Shown: positions 47,600 through 60,483 of the stretch, in pieces
Numbering within the stretch: position 1 is the stretch's first letter
Layout: the number at the start of each line of letters is the position of its first letter
Origin: Colias croceus
Taxonomy: Eukaryota; Arthropoda; Insecta; Lepidoptera; Pieridae
Direction: 5' to 3'
DNA length: 64,000 nucleotides
Assembly (NCBI RefSeq): GCF_905220415.1
Contig: NC_059542.1
Span: 9,548,001-9,612,000 of the forward strand
The notes under the pieces: model-generated
Told to the model about the DNA's origin: nothing
The model's database searches: none
What the model saw: the letters and a program-made list of their open reading frames with translations, nothing else
Program-made: the position numbers and the translations under genes

Positions 47600-49308
47600 A
47601 TAATAGTTAGTTAATATATAAATTGAAAAAGTTTGTTTGCCTTTCTTAAGATATGATTTTTGTGTCTGGAGATAGTTTAGAGGCTTAATGATATAGCCTA
47701 CTTTTTACCACAGGGAAACATCTCACTCTCATAGAGCAAAGCTAAAATAAGAAAGTTAGGTATCTATAAAGCTGTTTGATGTTTACAAGTTCATAGCTAA
47801 GCAGTTCTAGAATATTCCTAGTCCTAGTCATAATAAGTTCATTAGTTGAAATGTATACTTTAACGAAGTCGCTACAACTGAGTAAATTCTTAAAATGACT
47901 GACAGGTTACTCTACCAAACAAATACTCTCAGAAACTTTATGTTCAACAGTTAGTTAGAAAAGGAATGTTTAAATATTCTAGCTAAGCAAGTCATTGTAC
48001 AAATGAATAAAGTAATACTATTTCACATAGACTTGGAAAGAATAAGGATCAGACTAGATTTATTAGGATTTAGTTGCAAGGTGATAAACAGCAGACGACA
48101 GCAAACATAATAAATGTATCCCAAAAATAAACAATAATAGCGTAATTGTATGAAAATAACGTTCATAAAAAGAACACTAATAACGCTATCTATTTATAGT
48201 AACCATAGGTCACTAATAGCATTCATACTAAGTATAAAAATAACATGCATAAAAGGAAACGTTTAATTATATCACAATAGAGTCACCATCGGTCACTCAC
48301 AACATAGAAACCTCCCATTACCTCTTAAATTACAGTTTTGCGTCAACCGCTTGCAAGCAGTAAATACGCCAGACACTACATCCGATCCATATAATTAAGG
48401 ATGATCGTTCATATTTTGGTTAAGAATTTAGTTAATAATTATAGGCGAACGTGGTTTCAATCACGTTTCAGTAGTAAGGAGGAAATGTTTTCATGGTTGC
48501 TCTTTTGTTCATTACACAAATTTTTAATTATTATTATAAGAAGGAACAGATATATGATAATAATATTATCTACCACTTTAGATCACCAATTTTATTATTT
48601 ATCTAGTTAAATATACATGCTGCACTTTAATTAAATGGTACTTGACCTGCACGTCGAAAAATAACCGATGACGTTAAAAAGTGTACCCCTTGGTATACCC
48701 ATGACTTTATAGGTACATAACTGTAAAAGGAATTATCAAAATTGGACCAGTTCCAAACACAACTATGGCAACCCTTCTACAGCCTTGCTATCCTGGGATT
48801 GTTAAAATTATGAATGACTTCAGCAACGCTTTACTTTAAGAGACTTTTGCCCTAGAGACAGTGGCCCACCAAAAATAATTTATAAGGTACATTAACAGTT
48901 CAACCATGTGTTCTATAGGCTTCACAAATTACCTACATAGCTACACACAAACATCAACGTATAAATGTACATATTGTGTATAAATAGACTAAATAAATGA
49001 TCATTATCCATCAGCTGAACACAAGTCAGACATAGCTGGAATCGTTCATCTGCAAACCCGTGTCCATAAACAAGGCACCACTCTGCTCTGTCAAACGGGA
49101 CCCGATGACATCATATAACTCACTTGTGACGTTGAAATATCGGTGTTTACATTCGCAGGTAACACCGGTTGTGATTTAGAACCAATTGCGAACGTTTGGC
49201 TATTAGATGTAAGACTGTGTTTATTGAAACATGACTTACGGCCTTTTTCCCGAAGGCTGAAGGTATGCAAGACCATTCTCCACTTTGAAAAATTGTGTTT
49301 ATAATATA
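47600..49308. other. AT-rich spacer, no gene supported
   Basis: Only short chance ORFs. One acceptor/donor-bounded block at 49159-49208 is discussed among the rejected items. Confidence 0.45.
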
Positions 49309-49532
49309 CTAGCTTACCGCCCGCAGCTTCGCCCGCTTTGTCTAAAACCTAATAAATTATATACAAAAACCTTCCTCTTGAATCACTCTATCTATTAAAA
49401 AAAAAATCGCATCAATCATCAAACAATTGCGTAGTTTTAAAGATTTAAGCATACAAAGGGACATAGGGACATAGGGAAATAGGGACAGAGAAAGCGACTT
49501 TGTTTTATACTATGTAGTGATGATAAATGTGT
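49309..49532 (-). mobile_element. Helitron-type insertion
   Basis: CTAG end, CCGCCCGCAGCTTCGCCCGC hairpin, GGACATAGGGACATAGGG short repeats, TTTTATACTATGTAGTGA. Confidence 0.62.
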
Positions 49533-49903
49533 GTGTATGTTTCTTTGAAGTAGGCTAGTGTAGCCAATAGACAGATGTACATGCAATGGTAAAGATTATG
49601 TCGATCAAAATCGTGAAAATAGGCTATACTTCCTACCAGCACTTCCGTTGATAAAGCTTATCACATTGGATCTACGAGTACAAGAAGTTAAATTAGTGGG
49701 ATACTTAAACACATGTGTTTATATAACTTTTAATCAATACCAGAACCTTATTATTTTGTTAGTAAAAATGTAGAGTTTCTTCATAGAGATAACAATTCAA
49801 AATATTGCCATTTTGCAAATCAAACAATGTGTATTTATTTTACATGGCAAAGATCTGTTGACAGGTAAATAATACAAGTCACCTTCACCTTTGACCTTTT
49901 CTC

Positions 49904-50002
49904 TATAAATAGTCACAATTCAGTGTGAAACAGCATTTGTATTTTTTGTTTTCATTACGTTGTTATGCCTCGCGAGTTTTTAGCCCCCAAATCAACAAAG
50001 CA
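49904..50002 (+). CDS. Candidate promoter and first coding exon (MPREFL...)
   Basis: TATAAATA at 49904-49911 precedes a short leader and ATG 49965. Twelve codons (MPREFLAPKSTK plus two bases) run into a strong donor, GTGAGTAG, at 50003. The start resembles the SNAG repression tag of Snail/Gfi-type zinc-finger factors (consensus MPRSFLVKK), but with E for S and AP for VK the likeness is loose. No following plus-strand exon was found, and gene D occupies the opposite strand from 51457. It may be chance. Confidence 0.25.
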
Positions 50003-50337
50003 GTGAGTAGATATAAAAAGCCGAATATACATAAAAGAGCTAAATGTTATACATACATGTATCTACATAGATGCTAGATTTAGGTCACAAGTTTATGAAT
50101 ACTGAGAGAATGTAATGATATAATGCGGCTTAACGTTTGTATTGAGACTACTGATTAGAATTAAATAAATATATTTATCGAGCTATATTAATGGCCAATT
50201 TATAGACTATTCCCTATACCTATATTTTTGTATACAGTATACTACTAAGGTGAATAAAATTGTAATAAGACCTCTTTTAATGGAAGAATGAGTATCATAT
50301 GCAAATGAAACCCCAAACATTCACACCAACAAACCCA

Positions 50338-50402
50338 CAACAAACCAATCAAATATGGTCATATTTGATTGGTTTGTTGGTGATGATTGGTGAATCATCA
50401 CC
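50338..50402. repeat. Two adjoining perfect hairpins
   Basis: The first hairpin has 20-base arms (50338-50357 and 50360-50379) with a two-base loop. The second has 10-base arms GGTGATGATT / AATCATCACC (50379-50388 and 50393-50402) with a four-base loop. They share one base at the junction. Confidence 0.7.
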
Positions 50403-50679
50403 ATAAACCACCATCCATCACATCACAATATTTTACAATTTTCCCATAGCTATTCAAAAACGTAGAAATAAAACAACAAATATATTTCACAATCATTATA
50501 TTGTATCCACAAAACAGTACATATAACTGTCAACAATAATACAATAATGTAACAATATCACTCTGGAACCTCCGATAGAATATCACAAACAAGGTATCAA
50601 TAAATAATATGAAATTACAATAAATCAATTTCCTGTATATATCAAATTTTACTTACATCACTCTAACAATATCTGTTTT

Positions 50680-50850
50680 TAAGCAATTGCATAGCTTCTA
50701 TCGCGGGCCTTGAGCGCGCGGACCGAATCGAGAAATTCCGTAACGAAAAAACCTCACGCTCCCTACTCCGACGGGCGGAGGTGTGGCTTGAAGGCATAGC
50801 ATGCAATAGCTTTACCGCGGCAGTCCCCGAGTGGCACACGTCGTTTTTTT
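50680..50850 (-). repeat. About 170-bp dispersed repeat
   Basis: Closely similar to the copy at 21818-21993, same orientation and same T-run end (50844-50852). Confidence 0.6.
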
Positions 50851-51456
50851 TTAACTTAAATATATACACGTGACAAATATCATTTTATTTTATCAATACT
50901 TTTCAACATTTATCTACATTTTAACAATAATAATGATAAATGTGTTACGTGAAAGAATGCAGCATATTTTAACGTAAATAATACGAGTTTTAATAATGAA
51001 AAAAATAAGTATTACAATCACTATTTTGTGCATTATTCATAATATTAATTAATTAAACTAGAGTTACGTATAATAATGAGATTACTTTAGAAAACTTAGC
51101 AATATCTCTGTTTTTTTTTTTGTCATGGCGTAAAATATGCAACTACGAGTATGTATTTTAAACAAATTTAAAATCCGTTATTCTCAACAATTTAGTCAGG
51201 TCTAAAGCCTCTAAGATGCCATAATTGAATAGAGACAATTTTAAAGCAGTGATAACATTAAAACTTATTATCGCTAAGAAGTTTTATCCAGATACAAATA
51301 ATAATTTGTATGTATTTTTCTTCATGAGACAGAATTTATCATTATTAATCAGATTACTTTACATAAATTCGACCCATTTTAATAGCTATTTGATAGCATA
51401 GACATCTTAAAAAATCATTCATTTTTGTTTCTTATTCCCTTGAAATAAAATTAAAT

Positions 51457-54400
51457 CTACGTAGTAACAACTTCAGGTGCAGTGGGCGGTGGCGCTGACG
51501 GTACGTTGGGAACTTCGAGTCGTTTTTGCTTTGCGTCCTCTTTGTGTTGGTGGTAGAACCATCTGGAATATATGAACCATTAATATGCTTATTCTTAACT
51601 GTTTGTAAATGTAAAACTATTACCTACTACCTACTGCTTAGATCGATTGCTTACTGATATTTGACTTTTTCATTCATATTAAACATCACAAAGGGCAAAC
51701 TCTGAAATATGTATAAGAAGACGAGCAATCTCGACTTAAAGACAAATATTTCCTTTAAAACCCCGTAAGATTAAACTTTTTTTTATTAGTTATTAATAAA
51801 TAAATATCAATCCTATTCCCTAAAGATTCATCCATTTCAGGAAGCCCCTTTGGATGCATCTTTTTAATTACTCAGGCTTTTCAATTTACTCTATTATTAA
51901 GATATATGCCATATACGCAACTAAAATTAAGATGCATACATGCTCCCAAATATCCTACAGTACTGTTAACTTAGTCAATAATAAGGAAAAAGGCGGAAGA
52001 AAACAGGAAAACATTAACGTCTCACCCTTGTGTTTTAGACATGTTTAATCATGTCTCCAAATGGACATAAGAGCAAACTAAGGCGGGGAAATGACACTGT
52101 TATGCCCTTTACATATAGGTTATATTTGAATGTGTATTTTCTACGAGAAGCAGATGGTAAATGACAAACACCGATTAACGACGATTCTGGAAGTGTTATC
52201 ACTTCCTGAATTTCAGTAATAGTTCTTAAATGCTGTCTAGCTTATATTAACAATGTATATGCATAATTTACGACTTAATCTACATCATCAATCAATAGAT
52301 CGGAATGTTAGATGAGAGATGATGAAAAAAAAGTTAGAAAAAGCACTGAAAGACATTCTCGTGAATATATTATTATAAACTATCCTTTATAAGTGTGCAA
52401 AGTTTGAATTAAATGCGTCCGTATAAAGTGGGTTAATATCCAGGCTAAATGAGACAGACATACAAAAATACAGGTGAAGCTAATAAAAGCGTTTTAATAA
52501 AGACGTCTGAACCAGATTCTATATTGTGTCAAAATATGAATACAAATAAGGCAGAAAATTCAGATTTTCTATACATAAAAATATATACAATTTTAACTCA
52601 ATTACACCATTCAAACTTACCCAAATATACATAATGCGGGTATAGTAGCCAGCACGCTTAAAAGAAACACGGCTCCGGGCAGAACATGCAACGTCATGAT
52701 GTAGACCCGGGAATATAAAGGAGCAAATATAAGTGGCATCATTGTTTCTGCTATACCGAAGAGTGAAAATACTTTGCCTGTAAAGGAAAACATGATTAAT
52801 TTACATGTAAGACATAATGATTCAACTTTCGAATTTAATTAAACATGAAGACAGGTTAAATATTGAAGAAACATAATATATAGGCCAATCTCTACCAATT
52901 TTACATTTTTGTTGAATGAAATTTCTTGGCTTTTTACCACTGATACCCTAAATCTTGAAACTTTAAACTTTTTAAGAGTAGATTAAAACTTGCGTCTCGG
53001 TTATCCTGCTTCTTCAGCGCTACATTTTTTGCGCAGAATTCATAATTAGTACTCTAGAAGGCTGAATTTGTGTGAATATTTACCCAATTCTTGGTGAGAG
53101 ACCAGCTTCGACGCTATCGACCTCAGAGCGATGGTTGTCGTCCCATTTAATATCTCAACGAGCGGAGCTGGAGACAAACAAAATAATAAGAATTTATGTT
53201 CGACAACTTCACAGATAATTTTAATTACAAACTAACTTGGAAACTACTTTGGCAAAGATCAAACGATCGTTACGTTTCTTTGATAAATTTTCTAGCATTT
53301 CTTTTAATTGACGCGAAGTTTGTTAAGGTAATAAATTGGAGGCAAACTTGTTTTCTATTTATGGGTGCCTTTTTTAATTCAATATTTTGATAAGTGTCAT
53401 GACTGATTTGGTTGGATTAGCTGAAATTAACTTTTTGTTATTTTTAGAGTGTTGTGAAGGAAAACGCAAAAAAAATTTTGTGACAATATTTAACATCCAT
53501 TTATGATCCTTCTACGCAGATAAGCCGCTGTCGTTTTAAATTATATCTATTCGCTTCTGAAGTAATTTCAAGAAAAATCCAACAAAATATATAAAATGAT
53601 TGTCCCTTAAATTAATCGTATCGTAACCGTATATATCGTAGGTGGGCATGAAATAACAAATCTTTGAAATCAAAATATTATCATATTCATTATCACAAAC
53701 AAAAGGACATAAGAGCATCCGATTGCTAACATCATATTGCTCATCAACAAGATTATTTTCATTAAAATCTGTTCAATCGTTTTAGCGTGATTGAGTAACA
53801 AACTTCCAAACTTTTGCTTTTATAATATTAGCATATTAATCCTCAAACTTAATGACCTGGCGGCTGGCTGACACTGCTGTAATCTTGCTCATGTAGATAG
53901 TTCTTATAACTATGGCATAAGGGCATAGCTGTTGATATTTTACGTGCCGCGCATCAACTTGCGCCTAACTTCAGCTCGACCAAAAAAATTATAGAGTATA
54001 AATAATATCCATACATACCTACATAAACCTCGTAATCATTTCTAGCAAAAGCCAACACCAGCGCTCCAGCGATTTTGCTAGAAGTCGATATCATCCCCAA
54101 TACTGAATCATCAGCTCGTAATTTCTTGCTGAATATCGTTATGGAGAACATTGTACCTGATAAAAAAAAATACATTACAAAAAGAAAATATTTATTATTT
54201 GTTTACTGAGAATTTTTCAGTGGGAGTTCTACATAACTCAGGGCCCTAGGGCACGGAATGGCTTGGTATGTTGTGTAAACTCATTTAAAATTCGTGAAAA
54301 CATAACTATCACGGTGCATTTACATCAAACGAGCAAATGCTCATTCTAACCCTACCATGACAAATTATTTTAGTGTAAAGAGGCGTAAAGCATTATTTCG

Positions 54401-57400
54401 TTATTCTTAGTGCGTTCAAAAAGATTCTATACAATGTGCTAAAACTGAATACGAGTTTTCGTTTACACTAATGGATCACAAAAGTATCCTCTTGCTCTAG
54501 CTCTATATTGGTTTGATGTAAATGCACTGTTAAACAAATGTTCAATATTTTATTCAATATAGTGTGACTCACAAACATAGTTATTTGAATGGTTCCACTT
54601 GTAATACAAGTTAATTTCGAAAATTTTCATAAACACGCAAACCAAGGCGCAGACTTAAACCTGAATAGATATTATATAAGTCATAAACAATTACATTTTA
54701 ATTAATTTTACGATAGTTCAGATATATGTATTTATAAATTTATCTTTAGCTACTAGCATAGTGGTATGTTACCTATTCTCTAGCTATGTTAGAGTCAAAT
54801 GAAATAGCTACCTAACTTCTAACCTCATAGGTATCTCTAGTAACAATCTGACCAAATGCAATCTTCCGAATAACCCAATGAAACAATGACCGAGCTGAGT
54901 ACCACTACAAAGACATACAGTTGTATTTTGGTACACCACATAGACACAATATACAGATACAATCAGTAGGGAAACTTCATAATTAACGTTCGAAATGGGT
55001 CACGCACACAAGCAAGCGTGTTTACGAGAATCGTAAGGGGCAATTGACAGATATAAGAATACCCGTGGAATACCCTTACGATTTTCGTAAACACACTTGC
55101 TTGTGTGAATGAGCCATTTCAAACGTTTTTATAAAGTTTCCCTACTGGTTGTATCTGTATATTGTGACATAGATGAGGTTTTCAAAACAGTATATAGACA
55201 TGAATTTTCCGAATAGGAAGTTGCTATTTACTAATTGACTTCATTTACACGTCATTTACTAAAAATACAATAAAAAATGATGGCATATTTAGCAAACAGC
55301 AAGGTATTCTTCTATTTAAGGACAAAAAAAACTGGTTTACTGTTAAAAACAGACAATTTGAATGTGGATTTTATTATTCCATTCCTCACTTTTTTATTGT
55401 TAATCGATTACAATAATAAATTTGGTTGCATCATATTATGCAATGTTCTACATTATAGCTTTTGCCAGAAAAAGCAACCTAACATGCTAGTGTTTTATAA
55501 ACACAGTTGATGTAAAACCATCCACACTTCAAGTGTTTACTAATTCACAAGTAGTGTTTTATAATTCATCCGAACACAATGGACATTAAAGACTTTATAA
55601 CGGATTTTAAACGCGATGTATTCATTACTAGCGGTCCGCCCCGGCTTCACCCGTGGTACATATTTCGCAATAAAAAGTAGCCTATGTCCTTTCTTGGGTA
55701 TCAAAATATCTCCATTACAAATGTCATGCAAATTGGTTCAGTAGTTTAGGCATGATTGAGTAACAGATAGACAGACAGAGTTACTTTCGCATTTATAATA
55801 TTAGTATGGATAATATTTTCTATAATAAAGTCTTTAATTTGTAAATGTATAATACTCGCGTAAAATCAAACACTAGAAAATACTACGAACACAATGATCA
55901 AAAGAGTAAATATTTTCATACTTGTCCAGGTTTTGATGTGTCATCATTATCACGTGTTATTTAAATTTTTCATTAATAGATAGGGAGGCGAGGTAGCTAA
56001 ATGGCGTAATTAAACGGCGCCGTCGAGACTTATCAAAATCGATAGATAAAATAATTTCGAAAAGAAAAGCTTCTATGGTAAAAACCATTTTAGCGGTGGG
56101 TTTGGCGTGTACGGATTTTCAAAAATGTAAAAAAAAATAGTTACTTGGGCATTCTCGAGCGCGTCAGATATTCATACTACGTATGCCCCAAGTGCCTCTG
56201 ATAACAACGATATACTAATCTGCCGGTTTGCGTGGTGGGGCTAGGCATATTAATTCGTCAAAAATGCACAAAAAAAAAATTTACTCGAGCGCGTCAGATT
56301 TTCGGAAGGGGTGTTAAGTAGGCCCCAAGGAAGCTCCCCTTAAAAAAACTGACGATTTCGGCGTGACGCTAAGTTACGATGAATTTTTGAAAATGCAGAA
56401 AAAAAAAGTCCTTTTGAAATACTCGAGCGCGTCAGATTTTCATAGGGGAGGTTTATCTCGGTCTCCTGAAAGCATATTTTCTTAATCTGACAAAAATGTT
56501 GGTGGGTTCTCTTAATCTGACCGAAAAAGGTTTGAGAGTTTCTTTTTTTTAATCATCGTTATTTCATATCAATTTTTCTTAACACCCTCAGTTTTCGAGA
56601 TATACTCAAAAAACCGGGAGTTTGAGTTTTTATGATGCTTCAAGTCAAAAAGTTTTAACTTTGGACAAAAATGTAAAGAGACCTTTTTTGTGTAAAATAA
56701 AATTACCTTTTTTGTTTATTCAAACTTTTTTTTTTGTAAAATGTATCGTTCGCGACTTATATACTGCAACGCGTTTTTCGGAAGACGAAATGGCTCCTCC
56801 AGACTTCCGGTCACGCGGAAACCGGCAGATTTTGTATTTTTAGTAAGTTTTAGATGATATTCTTCAAAATAAAAATAAAAACAATCGCGCTCGAGAATGC
56901 CGGTTTAACGTTTTTTTTTTACAAGTTCGCGACCCTATAACTTGGCGGCGTCAAGGACTTATCGTCAGATTAGTTAAATTTAGTCTTAAAACACTAAAAT
57001 CAACCCCCAATATCTTAATCTGACGCGCTCGAGTATTTCAGACTATCGATTTTTTTTTACTAATCTGATCGTCTATCCAGGGCGCGCGTCACTACTTAAA
57101 GAGCTAAATAGTTAACAAGGTTGTTCTATTAGGTCTAAGGTATCTCTCATATCTTAAACTGCCACGCTCGAGTATTGCAGAAAATTCCCCTCTTCGCCTC
57201 CCTATCTATAAAAACTACAGTGCGATTTTAAATAATTGTCGTTTTGGTGTGAAGGTTCTAAATATGGTCTTTATTCCTAATTTCCTTGTATTTATTAGAT
57301 TTATTTTTAAAGTGAAACTTTTATTACATCGTCTCAAACTTTTTGGTCTGTGTAGCGCATGTCGCGTGATGCACGATACGTACGATAATTATCGTACAAA

Positions 57401-58212
57401 TACGATAATTTTTAGTTAAATGTCTATAGTGTGAAAAAAATTTTCACTTTTACCGTGGTTTCATAAAACCACACAACATTTTTAATAGGTTATTTGTGGT
57501 TGAAGATGAACCACACATAACGCTGTAACATTATTGTACGTTTTATTTAATGAAGGCATTTGAAACTATTAAAGGAAGTATCATATGAAATTCACATATC
57601 TATGAAAAGTTCTCTCTGTTTGGAACCGATAATTTATTACAAAAAGAAGGTTTCAAATCGCACACAATATATTATGTTAAAAAGAATTCACCAAATTACC
57701 ATACCTATTCATATTTTATTAAGAGTCCATCTAAGAAAAGGTCAAAGAGCTACATTTAAAATGCAAATGCACTTTGTTTATCTTGATAATATTATGCTGA
57801 AATACCCAAGGATTAAGTATTTTATAACAACAATAATAATTTAAGATTTCTTGAGAAATAAGGTCGTCAAAATATGCATAGCTTTAGCTCTAGAAAATTC
57901 CATATCGAACTCAAAAATAATCATGGAAATGGATTAAAAACCATGGAGCAATCCCCCTTCCCCTTTTTCAAGGCACATCTTTTACTCATTTAAAATGATT
58001 TAAATTTTTGTTGAATACTTATTGATAGTAAATAATGGAACATCTTTTCCTCATTAGAATGGTCCAAATTTTTGTTGAATATTTATTGATATTACATAAT
58101 AAATACATACCAATAGAATGTGTGACAAGACTGTACGTGGAGTAAATACTATATTTCACTTCGTCCCAGTTGAAGCGGTATCGAGCGAATATGTACATTA
58201 TACTCAGCTCCC
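51457..58212 (-). CDS. SLC46-like MFS transporter, gene D (exons 3-7; 5' part outside window)
   Basis: Minus-strand paralogue. Exons in transcription order: 58111-58212, 54019-54156, 53084-53167, 52621-52777, 51457-51562 (stop TAG at 51457-51459). Lengths 102, 138, 84 and 157 nt for the first four equal those of genes A-C, and the phases agree. Recognisable blocks are RYRFNWDEVKYSIYS, FSKKLRADDSVLGMIS, LRSIASKLVSHQELG and HVLPGAVFLLSVLA. The last exon begins WFYHQHKED and ends in a proline-rich tail (PSAPPPTAPEVVTT) not seen in the others. No candidate for exon 2 (about 157 nt, ending near a FGP motif) is visible between 58213 and the retrotransposon at 60484, so exons 1-2 are probably right of the window. 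Intron 3 holds the 1.23-kb inverted-repeat element, a Helitron and a 222-bp fold-back. No stop or frameshift is seen in the visible exons. Confidence 0.93.
53750..53835 (-). repeat. Helitron fragment
   Basis: TTTTAGCGTGATTGAGTAAC and TTTTATAATATTAGCAT only; gene D intron 4. Confidence 0.35.
54945..55166. repeat. 222-bp fold-back element
   Basis: Outer arms start CACAATATACAGATACAA and end with its near complement; both sides then match through AGTAGGGAAACTT, AAGCAAG-GTGTTTACGA and CGTAAGGG. The short centre is about 30 bases. Non-coding MITE-like palindrome in intron 3 of gene D. Confidence 0.7.
55628..55812 (-). mobile_element. Helitron-type insertion
   Basis: CTAG end, CCCCGGCTTCACCCGTGG, AACAGATAGACAGACAGAG. 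Gene D intron 3. Confidence 0.62.
55977..57208. mobile_element. 1.23-kb terminal-inverted-repeat element with mirrored internal motif
   Basis: Perfect 15-bp inverted ends: TAGATAGGGAGGCGA (55977-55991) and its complement (57194-57208). CTCGAGCGCGTCAGAT occurs at 56154, 56284 and 56422. Inverted forms lie at about 56886, 57018 and 57163, the middle one an exact complement. Short TTAATCTGAC and CTAATCTGAC variants lie between. No ORF of protein size fits. Probably a non-autonomous DNA transposon (the flank is compatible with a TA target), superfamily not recognised. It lies in intron 3 of gene D. Confidence 0.65.
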
Positions 58213-59960
58213 CTGAAATAAAATACATATTAAATATTTCCTTTGCTTAAGTCTTAATTTATATTAAAGCTGAAAATCACCACTTATATGTGTATACTTC
58301 TATACTAATATGATAGAGTTGTAGAGTTTGTATGTTTAGAAGGGATAATCTTCAGAAGTACAGATTTGACGATGAAAATTAGTTCACAAACAGCAATTGT
58401 CACTATTCAGGAAATCAGGAGTAACATAAAAAAAAACATATTGCTGTTAAGCTATTTATGGGGTAGTTATATAGGTATGTATAATATGAACTACTTCTGA
58501 AGATACTTCTGAAAGCTTTTAGATACCGTTCGGCATTCACAAGAATAGTAGCCCAAAACTTTCTCATCAATCCTTTACAGATTAGGAAAAAAAATACACG
58601 GAAAAACATTATTGCTAATAAGGTATTGATACGCCTTTACACGTATGTAATAAAATAGTCTTTTGTTGATATCACAGGCATTGAAACCGGATGCGTCGTT
58701 TACGGTTCAACTTCAGTGCTTATAGGTATAATCAGTACTATGATATACACTGATTACGCAATATGTGACTTTAACCAGATGATTATACGCCATAAACTAA
58801 CCAAAACCTCTTTTATATAATGTGCTAGAGCGTTAAAGAAAGACTCTATTTTACAATCTTCGTCTTATTAACCTCTGTCATGGTTAATTGACAAAATATA
58901 ATTATTTCTTTTGTATATGGTAGATCCTTCAAGAGATACTTTATATAAAAACATTGCTATACAAATTAACCTCTTTAATTTTTAATTTAAATCCAACTTT
59001 AGTATTGCTTCAATTTTGATAGAATATTACGTCAATGTAATGTTATTGTACTTGTATCATCTTCCAACATAATAACATGAACACAAATATAATTTCAGGC
59101 ATACGCTCGAGGTAAGTAAATAGAATATTACAAATATGTCAACGGATACACGGTCACAGCACTCTAAAATGCATTATAACACTGCATTCATATTACTTAT
59201 CTGTTTATCTATTTCGCAATACAAACAATTCAAATTACATAACCGTGGTTTATCCGCTGTCACTTGTCAAGTAGACAAGCAATAATGGACTTAATGCACT
59301 GGCATTTTGGATTAATTTATATTGGCTAAAATTCAATTGTCAGTTTGTTACATAACTGTATTTAAGGGGAAAGTTATTTGCATTTTACTGGCGTTTTCTC
59401 AAACACAATGCGTAATATTTCACAGTGCATTTAAATGTATAGTGACACCATAATATAAAAGCTATTGAATCTTTTATCGCTTTTATAATCATAAACACTA
59501 TCAAACATTTATATGAAAGGCCTTCTTAGAAGCTTCTGTCTTCTGTCATCAAAACGATTTATTTCACTTGTTGTAGCCTCCCTATGTGCTCCGATGTGTA
59601 AATTATGTCTTTAATGATTACTGCTTTAAAATAAAATCATTACCTATTTTTAGAAGCACGGTCTGAATTGTAACGAAATCATAATATATCCTGACTGGTT
59701 TACAAACAAAATAAAAGAGCTACAATATTTTTGTACATGTATCAGTTATCTTGAAGCCTTGATCGGTAGTCAGGCAAAGTATAGATTTCTAGGAACGTCT
59801 CGAAGAGCAGGCTTTATTGCATATCCTCACTAAAGCATAAATATTGAGAAAATATATTACCAAAGAATAATGATATTTAAAGTGTGCTCTTATATTAAAA
59901 ATCTTTTAAACCACTACGCTACCGAAAAGTGAAAAATATATTATGAAAATTTGTAAGAAA
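58213..59960. other. Gene D intron 2 (presumed), nothing recognised
   Basis: No exon 2 candidate and no clear repeat. The sequence lies between exon 3 of gene D and the Helitron and retrotransposon to the right. Confidence 0.45.
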
Positions 59961-60150
59961 CTAGCTTTCCGTCCGTCATTTCACCTGCGTTGTCTAAAAC
60001 CTCATTAGTTATATGCTTAAACCTTCCTCAATAATAATTACTATATGTATTTAAATAAAACCGCATCAAAATCCGTTGCGTGGTTATAAAGATTTAAGCG
60101 AACATGGAGACAGACAGACAGCGACTGTGACTTTGTTTTATACTACTTAT
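59961..60150 (-). mobile_element. Helitron-type insertion
   Basis: CTAG end, GTCATTTCACCTGCG, TTTTATACTACTTATGGTGTG. Upstream of gene D exon 3. Confidence 0.5.
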
Positions 60151-60483
60151 GGTGTGATTAATTGTTTACACGTGCCTACAAATTAATAACGATTTTTGAT
60201 ACTAGAAATATCAATGAAATGAATAGATACTTTAAAATGTTATCAAACTACTCGTATGATGAGAGTCTCGACAAATATTGCTTAACTAGGCTTAACAAAT
60301 GGTGAATGATACATCTGATAAATAGATCAAATTATTATCAAATTTACAAGCTAAATAAACTAATAATTTATTATTATTTAACATAAGTTTTCCTAATAAA
60401 CGGTAGACTTCTTATGTTATGAGAGCTGTCGCAATGACACGCACGCGGAACGCATTGTTGCCAGTGAATTTTTAACAACTTTT

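Noticed and set aside
49159..49208. A 50-base block between an AG acceptor and GTAAG donor that would join in frame to the exon at 40410
   Set aside because: Short open blocks with splice-like ends are common in AT-rich DNA; no promoter, homology or further exon supports it.
57560..57844. A 94-codon open frame
   Set aside because: AT-rich, no recognisable domain, no splice or promoter context; it lies in the gene D intron 3.
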